Shown here: positions 21,195 through 31,093 of the stretch, one piece after another
How positions within the stretch are numbered: position 1 is the first letter of the stretch
Layout: the number at the start of each line of letters is the position of its first letter
Source of the DNA: Isotricha intestinalis
Lineage: Eukaryota > Ciliophora > Litostomatea > Vestibuliferida > Isotrichidae
DNA length: 62,235 nt
Assembly (NCBI GenBank): GCA_023807065.1
Contig: JAJJLU010000376.1
Span: 1-62,235, forward strand
Direction of reading: 5' to 3'
Notes under the pieces: model-generated
The model's input: the letters and a program-made list of their open reading frames with translations, nothing else
Told to the model about the DNA's origin: nothing
Databases searched by the model: none
Translations under genes and position numbers: made by a program

Positions 21195-22348
21195 CTAAGC
21201 AATTTCTCCCATTTCATAATCACTTCTATCCCTATATTTTTTTTTTCCTCTTCCAAAAGAACCTTCACTATCACTTCCTTTATAATATCTACTATCACTT
21301 CTTCTTCTATAACTTCTGCTTCTACTTTTATATCCTCTACTTCTTGAACTATAACTTCTACTTCTACTTCTGCTTCTACTTTTATATACTCGACTTCTTG
21401 AACTATAACTTCTACTTCTACTTCTGCTTCTACTTTTATATCCTCGACTTCTTGAACTATAACTTCTACTTCTTTCCCTTTTGTTACCAATATATTTATC
21501 ACTATTTCTATAGTAACTTTCACTATTTTCACTTTCATTGATTTCACCTTTCTCAATTTCATATTTATTTCCTTTTATTAAATTTGGAAATTGTTTTTTT
21601 ACTCTTTTAATATCATCATAAACTTCTTTTGGAAAATCTCTTTTATTTTCACCTTTTCCACCACCGAATTTTCTTGGTAACCAATTATCTTTTCTTCTAG
21701 CTCTTTCAAAATCAACATAATAATGTCTTTTTCCTAATTTTCTCTTTGATTTTCCTTCATACATATGCTTTATTGGAGATGAATGGGCAAATTCTATAAA
21801 AGCATATCCTCTACTTTTTCCTTGGAAATTCCTTATTAAACGAACCTTTTTTATTTCTCCAAATATATTAAATTCACTTTTTATTTGCTTTTCATCTATA
21901 CTTCTATCTAATTTATATACTATTATTGTTTTTCTTGGATCAGATGTTGCATTTGGATTTAAATTTGGATTCCCTAAAAGTTAAAATTTTTTATTAGATT
22001 TTTAACTTATATATATTTACATTCTTTTATTAATTGCTTATTTAATTCTTCTTGTTTATCAATATTTTGAATTATTGATTTTAATTTTTGAACATATTTT
22101 GAATCTTTTTCTTCTTTAGGAGGAGAAGAAGTTTTTTCAAAATAAGATAATATATTTTTTTGATTTCCATTGTCAAAAATTCCTGTATAATTCCTTCTTA
22201 TTCCTTTATGAGGAATAGGAACATATGGTAATGGAGGTCTAGCTCTAAATAATATATTTATATGAGGAGGAAGTTCTGGCTTGCATACAAAACCTAATTC
22301 ACTTGGTGGAATTTTAGGAATTGTGTTAAAAGGTATCAAGCTTTGCAT
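21195..22348 (-). CDS. U1 snRNP 70 kDa protein (U1-70K), two exons
   Basis: U1-70K binds stem-loop I of U1 snRNA and helps the U1 snRNP recognise 5' splice sites. Exon 1 (22348-22021) carries the Pro-rich N-terminus, including LFRARPPLPYVP and a short following helix. Exon 2 (21973-21195) carries WNPNLNPNAT, the RRM (RNP2-like TIIVYKL and RNP1 SRGYAFIEF), the post-RRM block DNWLPRKFGGGKG typical of U1-70K, and an Arg/Ser C-terminus. Joining the exons across a 47-base GT-AG intron keeps the frame (1107 bases including TAG, 368 residues) and recreates the conserved Trp at the junction. The RS region contains three 18-residue repeats. Without splicing the frame stops after 113 residues, before the RRM. 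Confidence 0.93.
21311..21463 (-). repeat. 54-base tandem repeat encoding the RS tail of U1-70K
   Basis: The 12-base mark TTCTTGAACTAT recurs at 21341, 21395 and 21449, giving a 54-base period over about three units. Each unit encodes RSRSYSSRSRGYKSRSRS with a single G-to-V difference in one copy. The near-identity of the copies suggests recent expansion by slippage or unequal exchange. Confidence 0.9.
21974..22020 (-). other. 47-base GT-AG spliceosomal intron in U1-70K
   Basis: The minus strand reads GAAT/GTAAATATAT at the donor and ACTTTTAG/GGAATCC at the acceptor. Removing bases 22020-21974 joins the U1-70K frame exactly and forms a TGG codon at the junction. A CTAAT about 20 bases before the acceptor is a candidate branch site. 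An in-frame TAA lies about 15 bases after the donor, so a retained intron truncates the protein. This is the only intron I could identify in the window. Confidence 0.9.
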
Positions 22349-23294
22349 TTTTATATATTTTTTATTTTAGATTTTTTTATTTTTTTATATGGGTTTTATA
22401 TTATTTTTTATTGAAAAATTTTTAGATAATTTTTGACAAATAATTTTCTATTTAATATTTTGGGAATTTATAATTGATATTTCAGAAACAAAGAAAATCA
22501 TTTAATTTGATCAACCGCTAATTTCAAATAATTTTTGATTTTTAAATTTTTTCATAATATTCTTTATTGATTATTATTATTAATTAGTATCATTCAATTA
22601 TTTAAAGAAGAAGAAAAATAAACATACATCTTAAATTAATAAAATTTACAATATTTAAATTATAAAATATTAAAGAGAAAGAATTTTATAAAAGATATTT
22701 ATAATATTATTACTTTATGAACATCAAAATTAGATTTAATTACCTTATATTATCTAATATTTTTCTAAAATCATTACTATCATTTAATTTTTTTTTTAAA
22801 TTTTTAATTATTCTAATAGTTAATTATTATTATTTCTCATTCCAATTCATTTGTTTTCGGATATTTAATATTAGATTGTTTAATTCACTAATTCCTTTCT
22901 TTTTATAAACCAAATTCTGAGCTATTTTATGTATTTAGAAATTTGTTCAATTTTTTTCACCAAAGGATAATAGTTATATCATTTTTTAATATTGTTTTTT
23001 ATCAAATATTCCTTGAGATCCTACTTTTAATACCCTTTTTTATATAATTAAAATCTTACTCTTCAATTTTGTTGCAAAAAATATAAAAAAAAATTTTGTT
23101 TTTTTATCCAAGAAAATAATAATAATATGTATTTATACTTAAATTGTTTTTTCAAATAAATATATTATAAGTTAAATTAGTATTCAATCTTTAAAAAATG
23201 AATAAGAATAAATTTTAATTTTGTTTTTAATTTTTAATTAAATAAAAAAATAATTTTGAAAATAAAAAAAAAAACATATATTATTATTAAATTA
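22349..23294. other. Intergenic stretch between divergent genes
   Basis: About 950 bases separate the start of U1-70K from the preferred start of GRASP, so both promoters should be here. A 63-codon open frame at 22717-22908 is composed almost only of Phe, Leu, Ile and Asn codons expected from AT-rich DNA, and I do not regard it as a gene. Confidence 0.5.
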
Positions 23295-24017
23295 ATGGGA
23301 GTAAATGATTCATTACCATTAGATTATCAAAGATATGGTTATAGAATATATACTTTAATAAAAGATGGTCCATTATATTTAAATGAAGTATCTGAATTAT
23401 CAGATTTCATAATTCCTCCCGAAGATGTAATAGAAAAAAAAATAACATTTTCAGATTGGGTAAAAAACAATGCAAATTCAACATTAAATATTAGAATATA
23501 TTCTTTAAAAAAAAGAATATTTAAAGATATATCAATAAAAACAAATGATAAAGATAATAAAGACGGAATATTAGGAGCTTCAGTAAGATATGAAAATTGG
23601 TCAATTGCACATAAGAAAGTATTACATGTATTAAATATAGAAGAAAATTCATTTGCCCAAAAAATAGGAATAATCCAAGATAAAGATTATATTATTGCAG
23701 TTAGACCTAGTGGACATCAAATATTATCTTTAAATATTGAAGATAAAGATCCTCTTTTTCTTTTAGGAAGTATAGTAAATAGATGTAAAGGAATGGAATG
23801 TGAATTTTTTATTTATAATGTTGATAACGGAGCTAAAGTTTGTAAAGGCTTAATTGAAAATGATATTAATTTTCATTTAGGTATTGATTGTGCTTATGGA
23901 GCTTTACATGAATTCCCTTTAATGAGTAATACTAAAGAATTAAATAATTTAGAGAGTAATAATAATGAAAATTATGTTATTGGGGAAGATAGTAAAAATG
24001 GTTTGCAAAATATTTAA
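23295..24017 (+). CDS. GRASP55/65-type Golgi reassembly stacking protein
   Basis: GRASP proteins tether Golgi membranes and act in unconventional secretion through two PDZ-like domains. The frame is open from an ATG at 23256, but I prefer the ATG at 23295. It gives MGVNDS, a good N-myristoylation signal (Gly2, Ser6), and Gly2 is required in the family. The 240-residue product has PDZ1 (about residues 10-85, with YGYRIYTL and IRIYSL) and PDZ2 (about 90-190, with GILGASVRY, VLHVLNIEENSFA, DYIIAV and FFIYNVDN), then the family signature LGIDCAYGALHEFP. The long Ser/Pro-rich C-terminal domain of animal GRASPs is missing, as in some protists. It is convergent with a coiled-coil gene 164 bases downstream. 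Confidence 0.88.
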   Translation: MGVNDSLPLDYQRYGYRIYTLIKDGPLYLNEVSELSDFIIPPEDVIEKKITFSDWVKNNANSTLNIRIYSLKKRIFKDISIKTNDKDNKDGILGASVRYENWSIAHKKVLHVLNIEENSFAQKIGIIQDKDYIIAVRPSGHQILSLNIEDKDPLFLLGSIVNRCKGMECEFFIYNVDNGAKVCKGLIENDINFHLGIDCAYGALHEFPLMSNTKELNNLESNNNENYVIGEDSKNGLQNI

Positions 24018-24180
24018 ATTTTGATTTTTTTAAAAGTAAATTATTTTTAAAGCAGTATAATTATTATAATTCCAATTCTGAGGAGAACAGAAAAAAATTT
24101 AAAAACGTTATTTTAAATTTTAATATTTAAAAGTCAGTTTTTTAATTTAAAAAAAAATTTATTTAAATTATTTTTCTTTT

Positions 24181-25860
24181 TTATTCACATTCAAATTTAA
24201 ATGATGTGTCTAATTTTTCATCTATTTTATTAAGTAATTTTTTAAAATCTTCAAGAGATTTTTTTTGTCTTCCTTCATTAGGATCATCTATTGTACTCAT
24301 ATCTGTAAAATTTCTTGTTTCAGGATAAATATAATTATTCATATAATTATTATAATCATTCATTTGTTCATTAGACAATGGATAATTACCCATTTGATTA
24401 TTATTATTATACATTGATTGATTTATTTGATTTTGAAAATTAATTTCCATTTGATTTCTTTCATTTTCTTTTTCATTAATTAAATTTTTAAGATTCATAT
24501 TTTCTTTTTCTAATTTTTTTTCATTTACTTGCATTTGCTTTATTAAACCTTTATATTTTTTTTCTAAATTTTGATTTTTAGTTTTTTCTTTATATAAATT
24601 TGCTTCAATATTAGAATATTTATCAACAATTAAATCTTTCATATTTTTTAATCTTTCACTGGCTTCTTTTAAATTATCTATTAATTCTATTTTTTCCATT
24701 AAAAGTTCATTTTTTTCATCTGATAATTTTTTAATTTGTTCTTCATAATCAACTAAATCATTTTTTTTACTTTGAACAAAATTATCAAAATCTTTGTCTC
24801 TTTTATTTAATTCATTTGTTAAAGTATTTATTTGATTTTTTAATTGATTTATTACAGAATCTTTATTAATTAAATTAACTTTATGTTGTTCTGAATCAGA
24901 TAAATTATTTTTTAATTCATGACTTAAATTATTAATGTTATTTTCTTGGTCATTTATTTTTTCTTTATATAAATTTATATCATTCTGTAAATTTTCATTT
25001 TCTTCTTTTAATTTTTCAATTTCTTCTTTTAATTTATTCGATTTATCATTTTGACTATTTTCAAGCATATCATTTTTTTTTTCATATTCTAAAAGTTTTT
25101 CTTTTAATTTTTGAATTTCTCTTTCTTGTTTAGTTATGATTGAATTATTATTAAATTGTTCATCTTCAATTTGAGAATTTAATTTTTCTAATTCAATATT
25201 TTTATCAGCTAATTCATATTTTAATCTATCATTTTCAACTTTTAAATCGTCTGCTTTTTTAGTTAAATTATCAATTTCATTTGCAAATTGTTCTTTAATT
25301 TCTTGTTCTTTTTGTTTAAATTCAAGAGTTAAATTTATTTCTTTTTCATAATATTCATTTTCTATTTTTTTTAAATTATCATCTTCTTTTGGATTTCCTT
25401 TTAATTTTACATTTGGATTTGGATTTTTATTTGAACGAAATTTATCTTGATTATAATTATTTGGTAATGAATTTAATTGTTGTCTTAAAGAATTGTTTTC
25501 ATTTTGTAAACTTGAAATTTGATCTGAATATTTTGTTAATTTATCTTTTGAAACTTTTACTAAGGATTCAAATTCTGATATTAATTTATCTTTTAAATCT
25601 ATGGTACATTGCATTGTATTTATATCTTCTCTCATACAATTATTTTGCTTTAATATTTCTATTATTGTTTTTTTACTCAAATTTATTGAATCTAAATCTA
25701 TTTTTTCATTCATTTCATTTATATTAAAATTTGAATCAGTGTTTATATTATTATTATTTGGATCAAATTCTTCTTGATTATTCATTATTATTTGTTGATT
25801 AGGAATTGGATTTTTTTTACTATTAATGTTGCCTTTATTAATATTTATTTCATTATTCAT
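24181..25860 (-). CDS. Long coiled-coil protein
   Basis: This is a 559-residue protein. The N-terminal 60 residues are Asn-rich. Residues from about 60 to 470 are almost unbroken heptad-like Lys/Glu/Leu/Asn sequence, predicting a long coiled coil. An Asn/Tyr/Met-rich spacer (about 470-520) precedes a short conserved-looking C-terminal helix (SLEDFKKLLNKIDEKL). There is no membrane segment or catalytic motif. Golgin-like, centrosomal or myosin-tail-like roles cannot be told apart. Being next to GRASP, whose animal partners are golgins, is suggestive but may be chance. Confidence 0.7.
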   Translation of the reverse strand: MNNEININKGNINSKKNPIPNQQIIMNNQEEFDPNNNNINTDSNFNINEMNEKIDLDSINLSKKTIIEILKQNNCMREDINTMQCTIDLKDKLISEFESLVKVSKDKLTKYSDQISSLQNENNSLRQQLNSLPNNYNQDKFRSNKNPNPNVKLKGNPKEDDNLKKIENEYYEKEINLTLEFKQKEQEIKEQFANEIDNLTKKADDLKVENDRLKYELADKNIELEKLNSQIEDEQFNNNSIITKQEREIQKLKEKLLEYEKKNDMLENSQNDKSNKLKEEIEKLKEENENLQNDINLYKEKINDQENNINNLSHELKNNLSDSEQHKVNLINKDSVINQLKNQINTLTNELNKRDKDFDNFVQSKKNDLVDYEEQIKKLSDEKNELLMEKIELIDNLKEASERLKNMKDLIVDKYSNIEANLYKEKTKNQNLEKKYKGLIKQMQVNEKKLEKENMNLKNLINEKENERNQMEINFQNQINQSMYNNNNQMGNYPLSNEQMNDYNNYMNNYIYPETRNFTDMSTIDDPNEGRQKKSLEDFKKLLNKIDEKLDTSFKFECE

Positions 25861-26206
25861 TTTTAATTTATTAAATATTAATAAAATTCATGTGTTTAAT
25901 TTAATTTTAACATTTTTTCCCTTTTCTCTAAAATTCAAAAAAAATTAAATTCCATCCTTTGTAAATTAATATTTACATTAATTATTTTTTAAAAATTAAT
26001 ATCAATTTTATGTACCTTTTGTGTTATTATATTTTATTAAAAAAATTTAATTATTCATTTAAATATTATTGACATATTTTTTCTGATACTGTTTTTTTAA
26101 ATAATAAAAAATATAAAATTTCCAATTAATTTATTAATAATATTTTAATTTAACAAACCTCTTAATATTGAATAATATTTTTTGGATGTATGAAAATTAA
26201 ATTATT
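25861..26206. other. Short intergenic stretch, nothing recognised
   Basis: About 350 AT-rich bases lie between two minus-strand genes. No feature is visible beyond the likely promoter of the coiled-coil gene and the 3' end of the membrane protein gene. Confidence 0.5.
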
Positions 26207-27367
26207 TTAAATACTTGTATCTGATAAATTCATGTTATCAATTTCCTCTTCTAATTGATTAATATCAGTTTTTTTTTTATTATGAAGATTTTTTTTTGTA
26301 TTTTTTCCCAGTCCTAATGCATTTATAATAATCAATTCACAAAATATACTAACTCCAATAATATATCCTATATAATAAATTATATCTAAAACAATATATG
26401 TTTCTGCATCTTCCTTTCCTAAAATAATCAATATATAATCATAAAATCTTAAGAAAATAAAGCTTGTACTTGTTAATCCAAAATAATAAGGTCCAAAACT
26501 TTCATTTATTAATAATTCTAATATTTTTAACAATAATATTAAAACACAATATATTAAAACTAAAAACCAATGAGAAAAGAATTCTTTTAAAAATAAAAGT
26601 TGTTCTAATCCAAATTCATTTATATCATTTATAAAAAAATCCTTTAAAATATAAATAATATTCATAATGGAAAATCCAATAACTTGGACAATTCCTTCAT
26701 AATATAATATTAAAAAAGGAGATGAATCAATAAATTCAAGCATATATTTTTCAAGACATAGTTTTAGAACAGAAAATAAAAAATCAAATCCATTAGTCAT
26801 ATAATTGTTTATCATCTTCAAAAATATATTAATAAAAGAAAAATCATTATATAAACAATATTTTAAAGCATTTAAAATATCACTTATAAAAAATATACCT
26901 ACACATAAAAAGTGATGTGAATAGCTTATAATACCTAAAAAAAAATATGAATAAATCATAATTTCAATTAATAATAAAGTTGAAATATAATAACCAATAT
27001 CAGCTTTTCCTTTTCTTAAATAAATTGAATAATAATATCTTATACCTTCAAAAACTCCACATGTAATTAAAATTACATAAAATTTTAATATTTTATTTGA
27101 AACTTCAACTGGAGTACTTTTTTCCGGTGAATCAATCATATTATTTGAATCTATATTTTTACTAATAATTTGTTTTTTTCTTATTTTATCAAGAAAAATT
27201 CCTGTGAGTTGCATTAAACTTATTAATGTTGGAATATTTATGGTTTCAGTATATTCAAAAAAACCATATAATTGGTTTGAAAATACTAATTGCCTTGTTA
27301 AAATGATTAAAGCAATATATAATATAATAAAAAGATGTTTAATCGAAAAATTAAAATCTATAAGCAT
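26207..27367 (-). CDS. Multi-membrane transporter-like protein, tandem copy A
   Basis: This 386-residue protein is almost all membrane helices (about nine or ten). The N-terminus has TRQLVFS and INIPTLISLMQLTG. The middle has a KADIGYY loop and SYSHHFL. The second half has LFSVLKLCLEKYM, SPFLILYYEGIVQ and LLINESFGP, and a CELIIINALGLGKNT end. The gene directly upstream (27461-28651) shares all of these blocks and is a tandem duplicate, only 93 bases away. The overall layout recalls drug/metabolite-transporter-like proteins, but I cannot assign a substrate or be sure of the superfamily. Confidence 0.6.
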   Translation of the reverse strand: MLIDFNFSIKHLFIILYIALIILTRQLVFSNQLYGFFEYTETINIPTLISLMQLTGIFLDKIRKKQIISKNIDSNNMIDSPEKSTPVEVSNKILKFYVILITCGVFEGIRYYYSIYLRKGKADIGYYISTLLLIEIMIYSYFFLGIISYSHHFLCVGIFFISDILNALKYCLYNDFSFINIFLKMINNYMTNGFDFLFSVLKLCLEKYMLEFIDSSPFLILYYEGIVQVIGFSIMNIIYILKDFFINDINEFGLEQLLFLKEFFSHWFLVLIYCVLILLLKILELLINESFGPYYFGLTSTSFIFLRFYDYILIILGKEDAETYIVLDIIYYIGYIIGVSIFCELIIINALGLGKNTKKNLHNKKKTDINQLEEEIDNMNLSDTSI

Positions 27368-27460
27368 TATTTATCAATAATATTAAATTTTAATTTAATT
27401 TAATAAAATTAAAAAGAAGAAAATTTATATCAAAAAAAATTTATATACATAATATAATAA

Positions 27461-28651
27461 TTAAAGATTATTTAATGAAATTTCTATGAGATTCATATCT
27501 TCCATTAGTATCATTGATTCCCTAAATTGTCTTTTATCAGTCAATTTCCTTGTATTCTTTCCTAATCCGCAAAAATTTAAAATAAATATTTCACAAAAAA
27601 TGAAAGAACCAAATGTATATCCTAAATTATAAGTTATATCTAATAAATAATAATATTTTGGTTTATCTGAAAGTTTCTCAAAAAAATATTCATAATATCT
27701 TATAAATATAAAACTTGTGCTTGAAACTATTAAATATGATGGTTCAAAAGATTCATTTATAAATAATTCTAATAACTTTAATAATACAATCATAAAACAA
27801 TATATTAAAAATAAAAATAAATTTGAAAAAACTACTTTTAAAAAAATCATTTGTTCAAGAATAAAAGTTTTTTTTTCACTAAAATAAAAATCTTTAGTAA
27901 AAAAATATAGATTTATAAATGAAAAAAAAATAATTTGAACAATTCCTTCATAATATATTAAAAAATAAGGATTAACATATAAATAATGCATAATATATTT
28001 TTCAAGACAAAGCTTAAGAACTGAAAATAATAAATCATGCTTATTACTCCATAGATTTTCCAAAAAATTGGATAAAATTTTAGATATTGAAGGAGTCTCA
28101 ATAGTACTTTTTAAAGAAAATAAAAGATCACAAATAAAAAAAAGAATCATAGATAAATAATGATGTGAATAACTTTTAATATCTAAAATACCATTTGAAA
28201 GAATCATAATTTCAATTAAAAAAAAAGCACATAAATAATATCCAATATCTTTTTTTCCTTCTCCTAATCCAATTGAATAAAAATATCTATAAGATTCACA
28301 AATCCCACAAACAAGTATAATACCATAAAATTTTTTTTTAATTTTTTTAAATCTTTCAGTTTCATTATTTTTTATAATTGATACATTAGAAAATATTCTT
28401 GGTTCATCTGTTTTTGTTTGATTTCTTTCTGGAACTAATTTCTCATTAGTTTTTTTTTTTCTTATATTATTCAAAATATAACCAAAAAGTTGCATAAAAC
28501 TTATGAAAATGGGAATATTTGTTTTATTTGAGAAACTAAATAATAATGTTAAATTTGTTGAGAAAGTTAATTGTCTTGTGCCAATTATTATTATAATATA
28601 TATAAGAAGATAAAAAAATTTAAAAGAAAAATCAAATTCAAATAAACCCAT
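27461..28651 (-). CDS. Multi-membrane transporter-like protein, tandem copy B
   Basis: This 396-residue polytopic membrane protein is paralogous to the adjacent 26207-27367 gene. Shared landmarks are TRQL-FS, NIP-FISFMQL, KKDIGYYLC, SYSHHYLS, FSVLKLCLEKYIMHY, NPYFLIYYEGIVQ, LFINESFEP and CEIFILNFCGLGKNT. Copy B has a longer charged cytosolic loop at about residues 65-100. The conserved CGLGKNT end and YEG motif are probably functional, because the rest has drifted. The function is unknown; transport of a small metabolite is a guess from topology. Confidence 0.6.
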   Translation of the reverse strand: MGLFEFDFSFKFFYLLIYIIIIIGTRQLTFSTNLTLLFSFSNKTNIPIFISFMQLFGYILNNIRKKKTNEKLVPERNQTKTDEPRIFSNVSIIKNNETERFKKIKKKFYGIILVCGICESYRYFYSIGLGEGKKDIGYYLCAFFLIEIMILSNGILDIKSYSHHYLSMILFFICDLLFSLKSTIETPSISKILSNFLENLWSNKHDLLFSVLKLCLEKYIMHYLYVNPYFLIYYEGIVQIIFFSFINLYFFTKDFYFSEKKTFILEQMIFLKVVFSNLFLFLIYCFMIVLLKLLELFINESFEPSYLIVSSTSFIFIRYYEYFFEKLSDKPKYYYLLDITYNLGYTFGSFIFCEIFILNFCGLGKNTRKLTDKRQFRESMILMEDMNLIEISLNNL

Positions 28652-29944
28652 TTTTTTATTTAAATAAAAAAAAAGTTATTTTAGATTATCTCACAAAATG
28701 AATTTCATTTTAAATTATTATTTAATTATATATTAGATTTAATTGAATAAAATATATTTTGTGTGATTTTTAATGATAGGATGTAATGATGAAATGTTAT
28801 TGTTAAAAATAAAAAGATGTTAGTATATTTAATAAAAATAACATAAAATTTATGTTTTTTTGGAAAAAACAGTTTTAACAAATAATTTGAAAACTTTCAC
28901 ACAAACAATGAAGTGTTTTTTATTAAATTAATTTAGATAAGTATTGAAAGAAAATTTGTTTTTAATATTAGGGTTTTATGTTTAAAAAGATTGTTTCCAT
29001 AATTTTATTTAGTAATATTTTTTATTTTAACTTAAAATAAATACAATTTAAGATTAAGGATTTAAATGATAAATGTTATGATAAATAATTTAATAATGAC
29101 TAATTTTTATTTAGAATTGACATTTTATCAGACAAAATCTGTTTTTTGTGTTTTAGATGTTTTACTTTTTATCTGTTTGAATTTAAAGTTATAATGATAA
29201 CATTTGAAAAATTTCAATTAATTATTTATTTGTTGTATTTACTAAATAAAATTTTATCTTTATATCTTGAAGAAAACGAAAAATCATCAAAATAATAATT
29301 AAATATTTTGATTTTTTTTACTTCCCTAAAAAATGATTTTAATGTTGACATAGGAATTTAAAAACAAGAGAAAAAAAATGATAAATAAAAATTCAAGATT
29401 TATTTTAAATTGAAATTCATTATATTAAAAAATAAAAAAATATCATTTGGTTTAAAAGTGAATGAATTATATATTTAATATTTTATTTTGAAATTTTGAT
29501 GTAAAATATTTGTTTTAATGTAAAAATTAAAGAACATTATAATAGTTTAAATTAATATTTTATTTAAAAATTCAATAAATTTATATTTTTTCCATTGATT
29601 AATGATTTAAAATAGTTTGAAATATCAAAAGATATATTTTAAAAATATCATCAAAAAATAATTAATCAAACAATTTTATATTAAATTTTATAAAAAATTA
29701 TTACTAAAAATTATTTCAACGAATTATGCACATTAAAAATTAAAAGATTGAATGTGCGAAAAAAATTTATTAATGATAAAAAATATTTAAAACTTTTAAG
29801 AGGATAAAACTTGATAAATCAATGTAATCATTCATTAATTTAATTTTCTAATTAATTAATATTAAAAAAATCTTATAATTATTGCATTATTATATTTATA
29901 GGTTTAAAAAATAAATTTTATTCAATTAAAATCACATTACGTCA
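28652..29944. other. Gene-free stretch between divergent genes
   Basis: About 1.3 kb of AT-rich DNA lies upstream of both the membrane-protein pair and the plus-strand gene at 29945. I see no coding frame, RNA gene or repeat. Two promoters should lie here. Confidence 0.5.
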
Positions 29945-30844
29945 ATGATTGTTGAAAAAATTTACAAACCAATTAGTTATAATTTTTCTTTCTCTACTGA
30001 AATAATATCAAATACCATAAGCAATATTTTCAATATAATTAAAATTGAAGGAGAATATTTTGAGATTAAACCTTATATTCACAATAATGCATATATTTTC
30101 AAATTTAAAAATAAAAGAGATTTCTTTGTTGTTACACATAAAGTAAAAACTAATAATTCATTTTTAAGAAAAGTAGAAATAAAAATACCAATTTTAAATA
30201 ATGTTAAATGTCTTTTAAAATATAGATTAATTCTTTCTTATTTTGAAAATACATGTGAGAATTCAACTTTTGTTTTTTTGGAAAATGAAGTTAAACACAA
30301 TGAATTATCAAATGAGGAAAAGAATGAATTAAATTTATTTAAAGAATTTTTAGAAACATTAAACTTAGAAAATTTTTTTCATAAAATTAATTCATTGATT
30401 ACAAAAGAATATTTTAATATTAAGATTTATGAAACTGATATTATAAATAAAAGTATAAACGAAATTTTTGAATGTTTAAAAGATTGTAATAATGTATTTA
30501 ATACATTAAATATTTTTCAAACATATGAAAAAAATATTGAATTTATTTATGAAAATAATACAAATTTAATTCAATTTAAAATAGGTGATAATATTGTTTC
30601 ATATAAAATTAATTGTATTGAAAATGATGATGAACATTTTATTTTTGATTATATTAAAAGTATAAATGGAAAAGAATCTATAAATAATTTTACTAGTTTT
30701 AAAATATATTCTATCAGTGTAAATTGTTGTCTAATAATATGTGAAACTTCACTATCTATAATATGTAAAAAATATAGTGAAATTTTTACAAAACTTTTAA
30801 GAAATTGGGTTAAAAAAATAAAAAAAAAACTTGAAAATAATTAA
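29945..30844 (+). CDS. Unknown protein, possible tandem SRPBCC/START-like folds
   Basis: This is a soluble 299-residue protein with no recognisable family motif. It seems to consist of two halves of similar layout, about 1-150 and 155-299: a short strand, a helix (IISNTISNIFNII and INKSINEIFECLKD), several strands, and a long final helix (EFLETLNLENFF and YSEIFTKLLRNWVKK). That order is what Bet v1/START-like lipid-binding folds show, but this is inference from predicted secondary structure only. It precedes the amino-acid transporter by 250 bases on the same strand. Confidence 0.5.
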   Translation: MIVEKIYKPISYNFSFSTEIISNTISNIFNIIKIEGEYFEIKPYIHNNAYIFKFKNKRDFFVVTHKVKTNNSFLRKVEIKIPILNNVKCLLKYRLILSYFENTCENSTFVFLENEVKHNELSNEEKNELNLFKEFLETLNLENFFHKINSLITKEYFNIKIYETDIINKSINEIFECLKDCNNVFNTLNIFQTYEKNIEFIYENNTNLIQFKIGDNIVSYKINCIENDDEHFIFDYIKSINGKESINNFTSFKIYSISVNCCLIICETSLSIICKKYSEIFTKLLRNWVKKIKKKLENN

Positions 30845-31093
30845 ATTTTTTTTTTTGAAAATATGTTAACAAGAGTAATGTAAGAATTAAATTTGTTATT
30901 CATTTACTTTTTAATTTTGTTATTTGAATTATTATTTGTTTTTGTGTCTTTGTAAATAATTTTAATTATTTATTTCTATATTTAACATATATACTTAATA
31001 AAAAAACGGAAAAAAGCTTTATTCATTATGAAAATAAAAAATATGAATTAAACAAATAATAATAAATAAAAAATTTAAAAAAATTATTTTTAA

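Noticed and set aside
21182..21562. Val/Glu-repeat frame over the U1-70K RS tail
   Set aside because: It is a shifted reading of the 54-base repeat. The RS frame continues the U1-70K RRM and is the real one.
22717..22908. 63-codon open frame on the plus strand
   Set aside because: It is made almost only of Phe, Leu, Ile, Asn and Tyr, as chance frames in AT-rich DNA are, and has no domain or conserved context.
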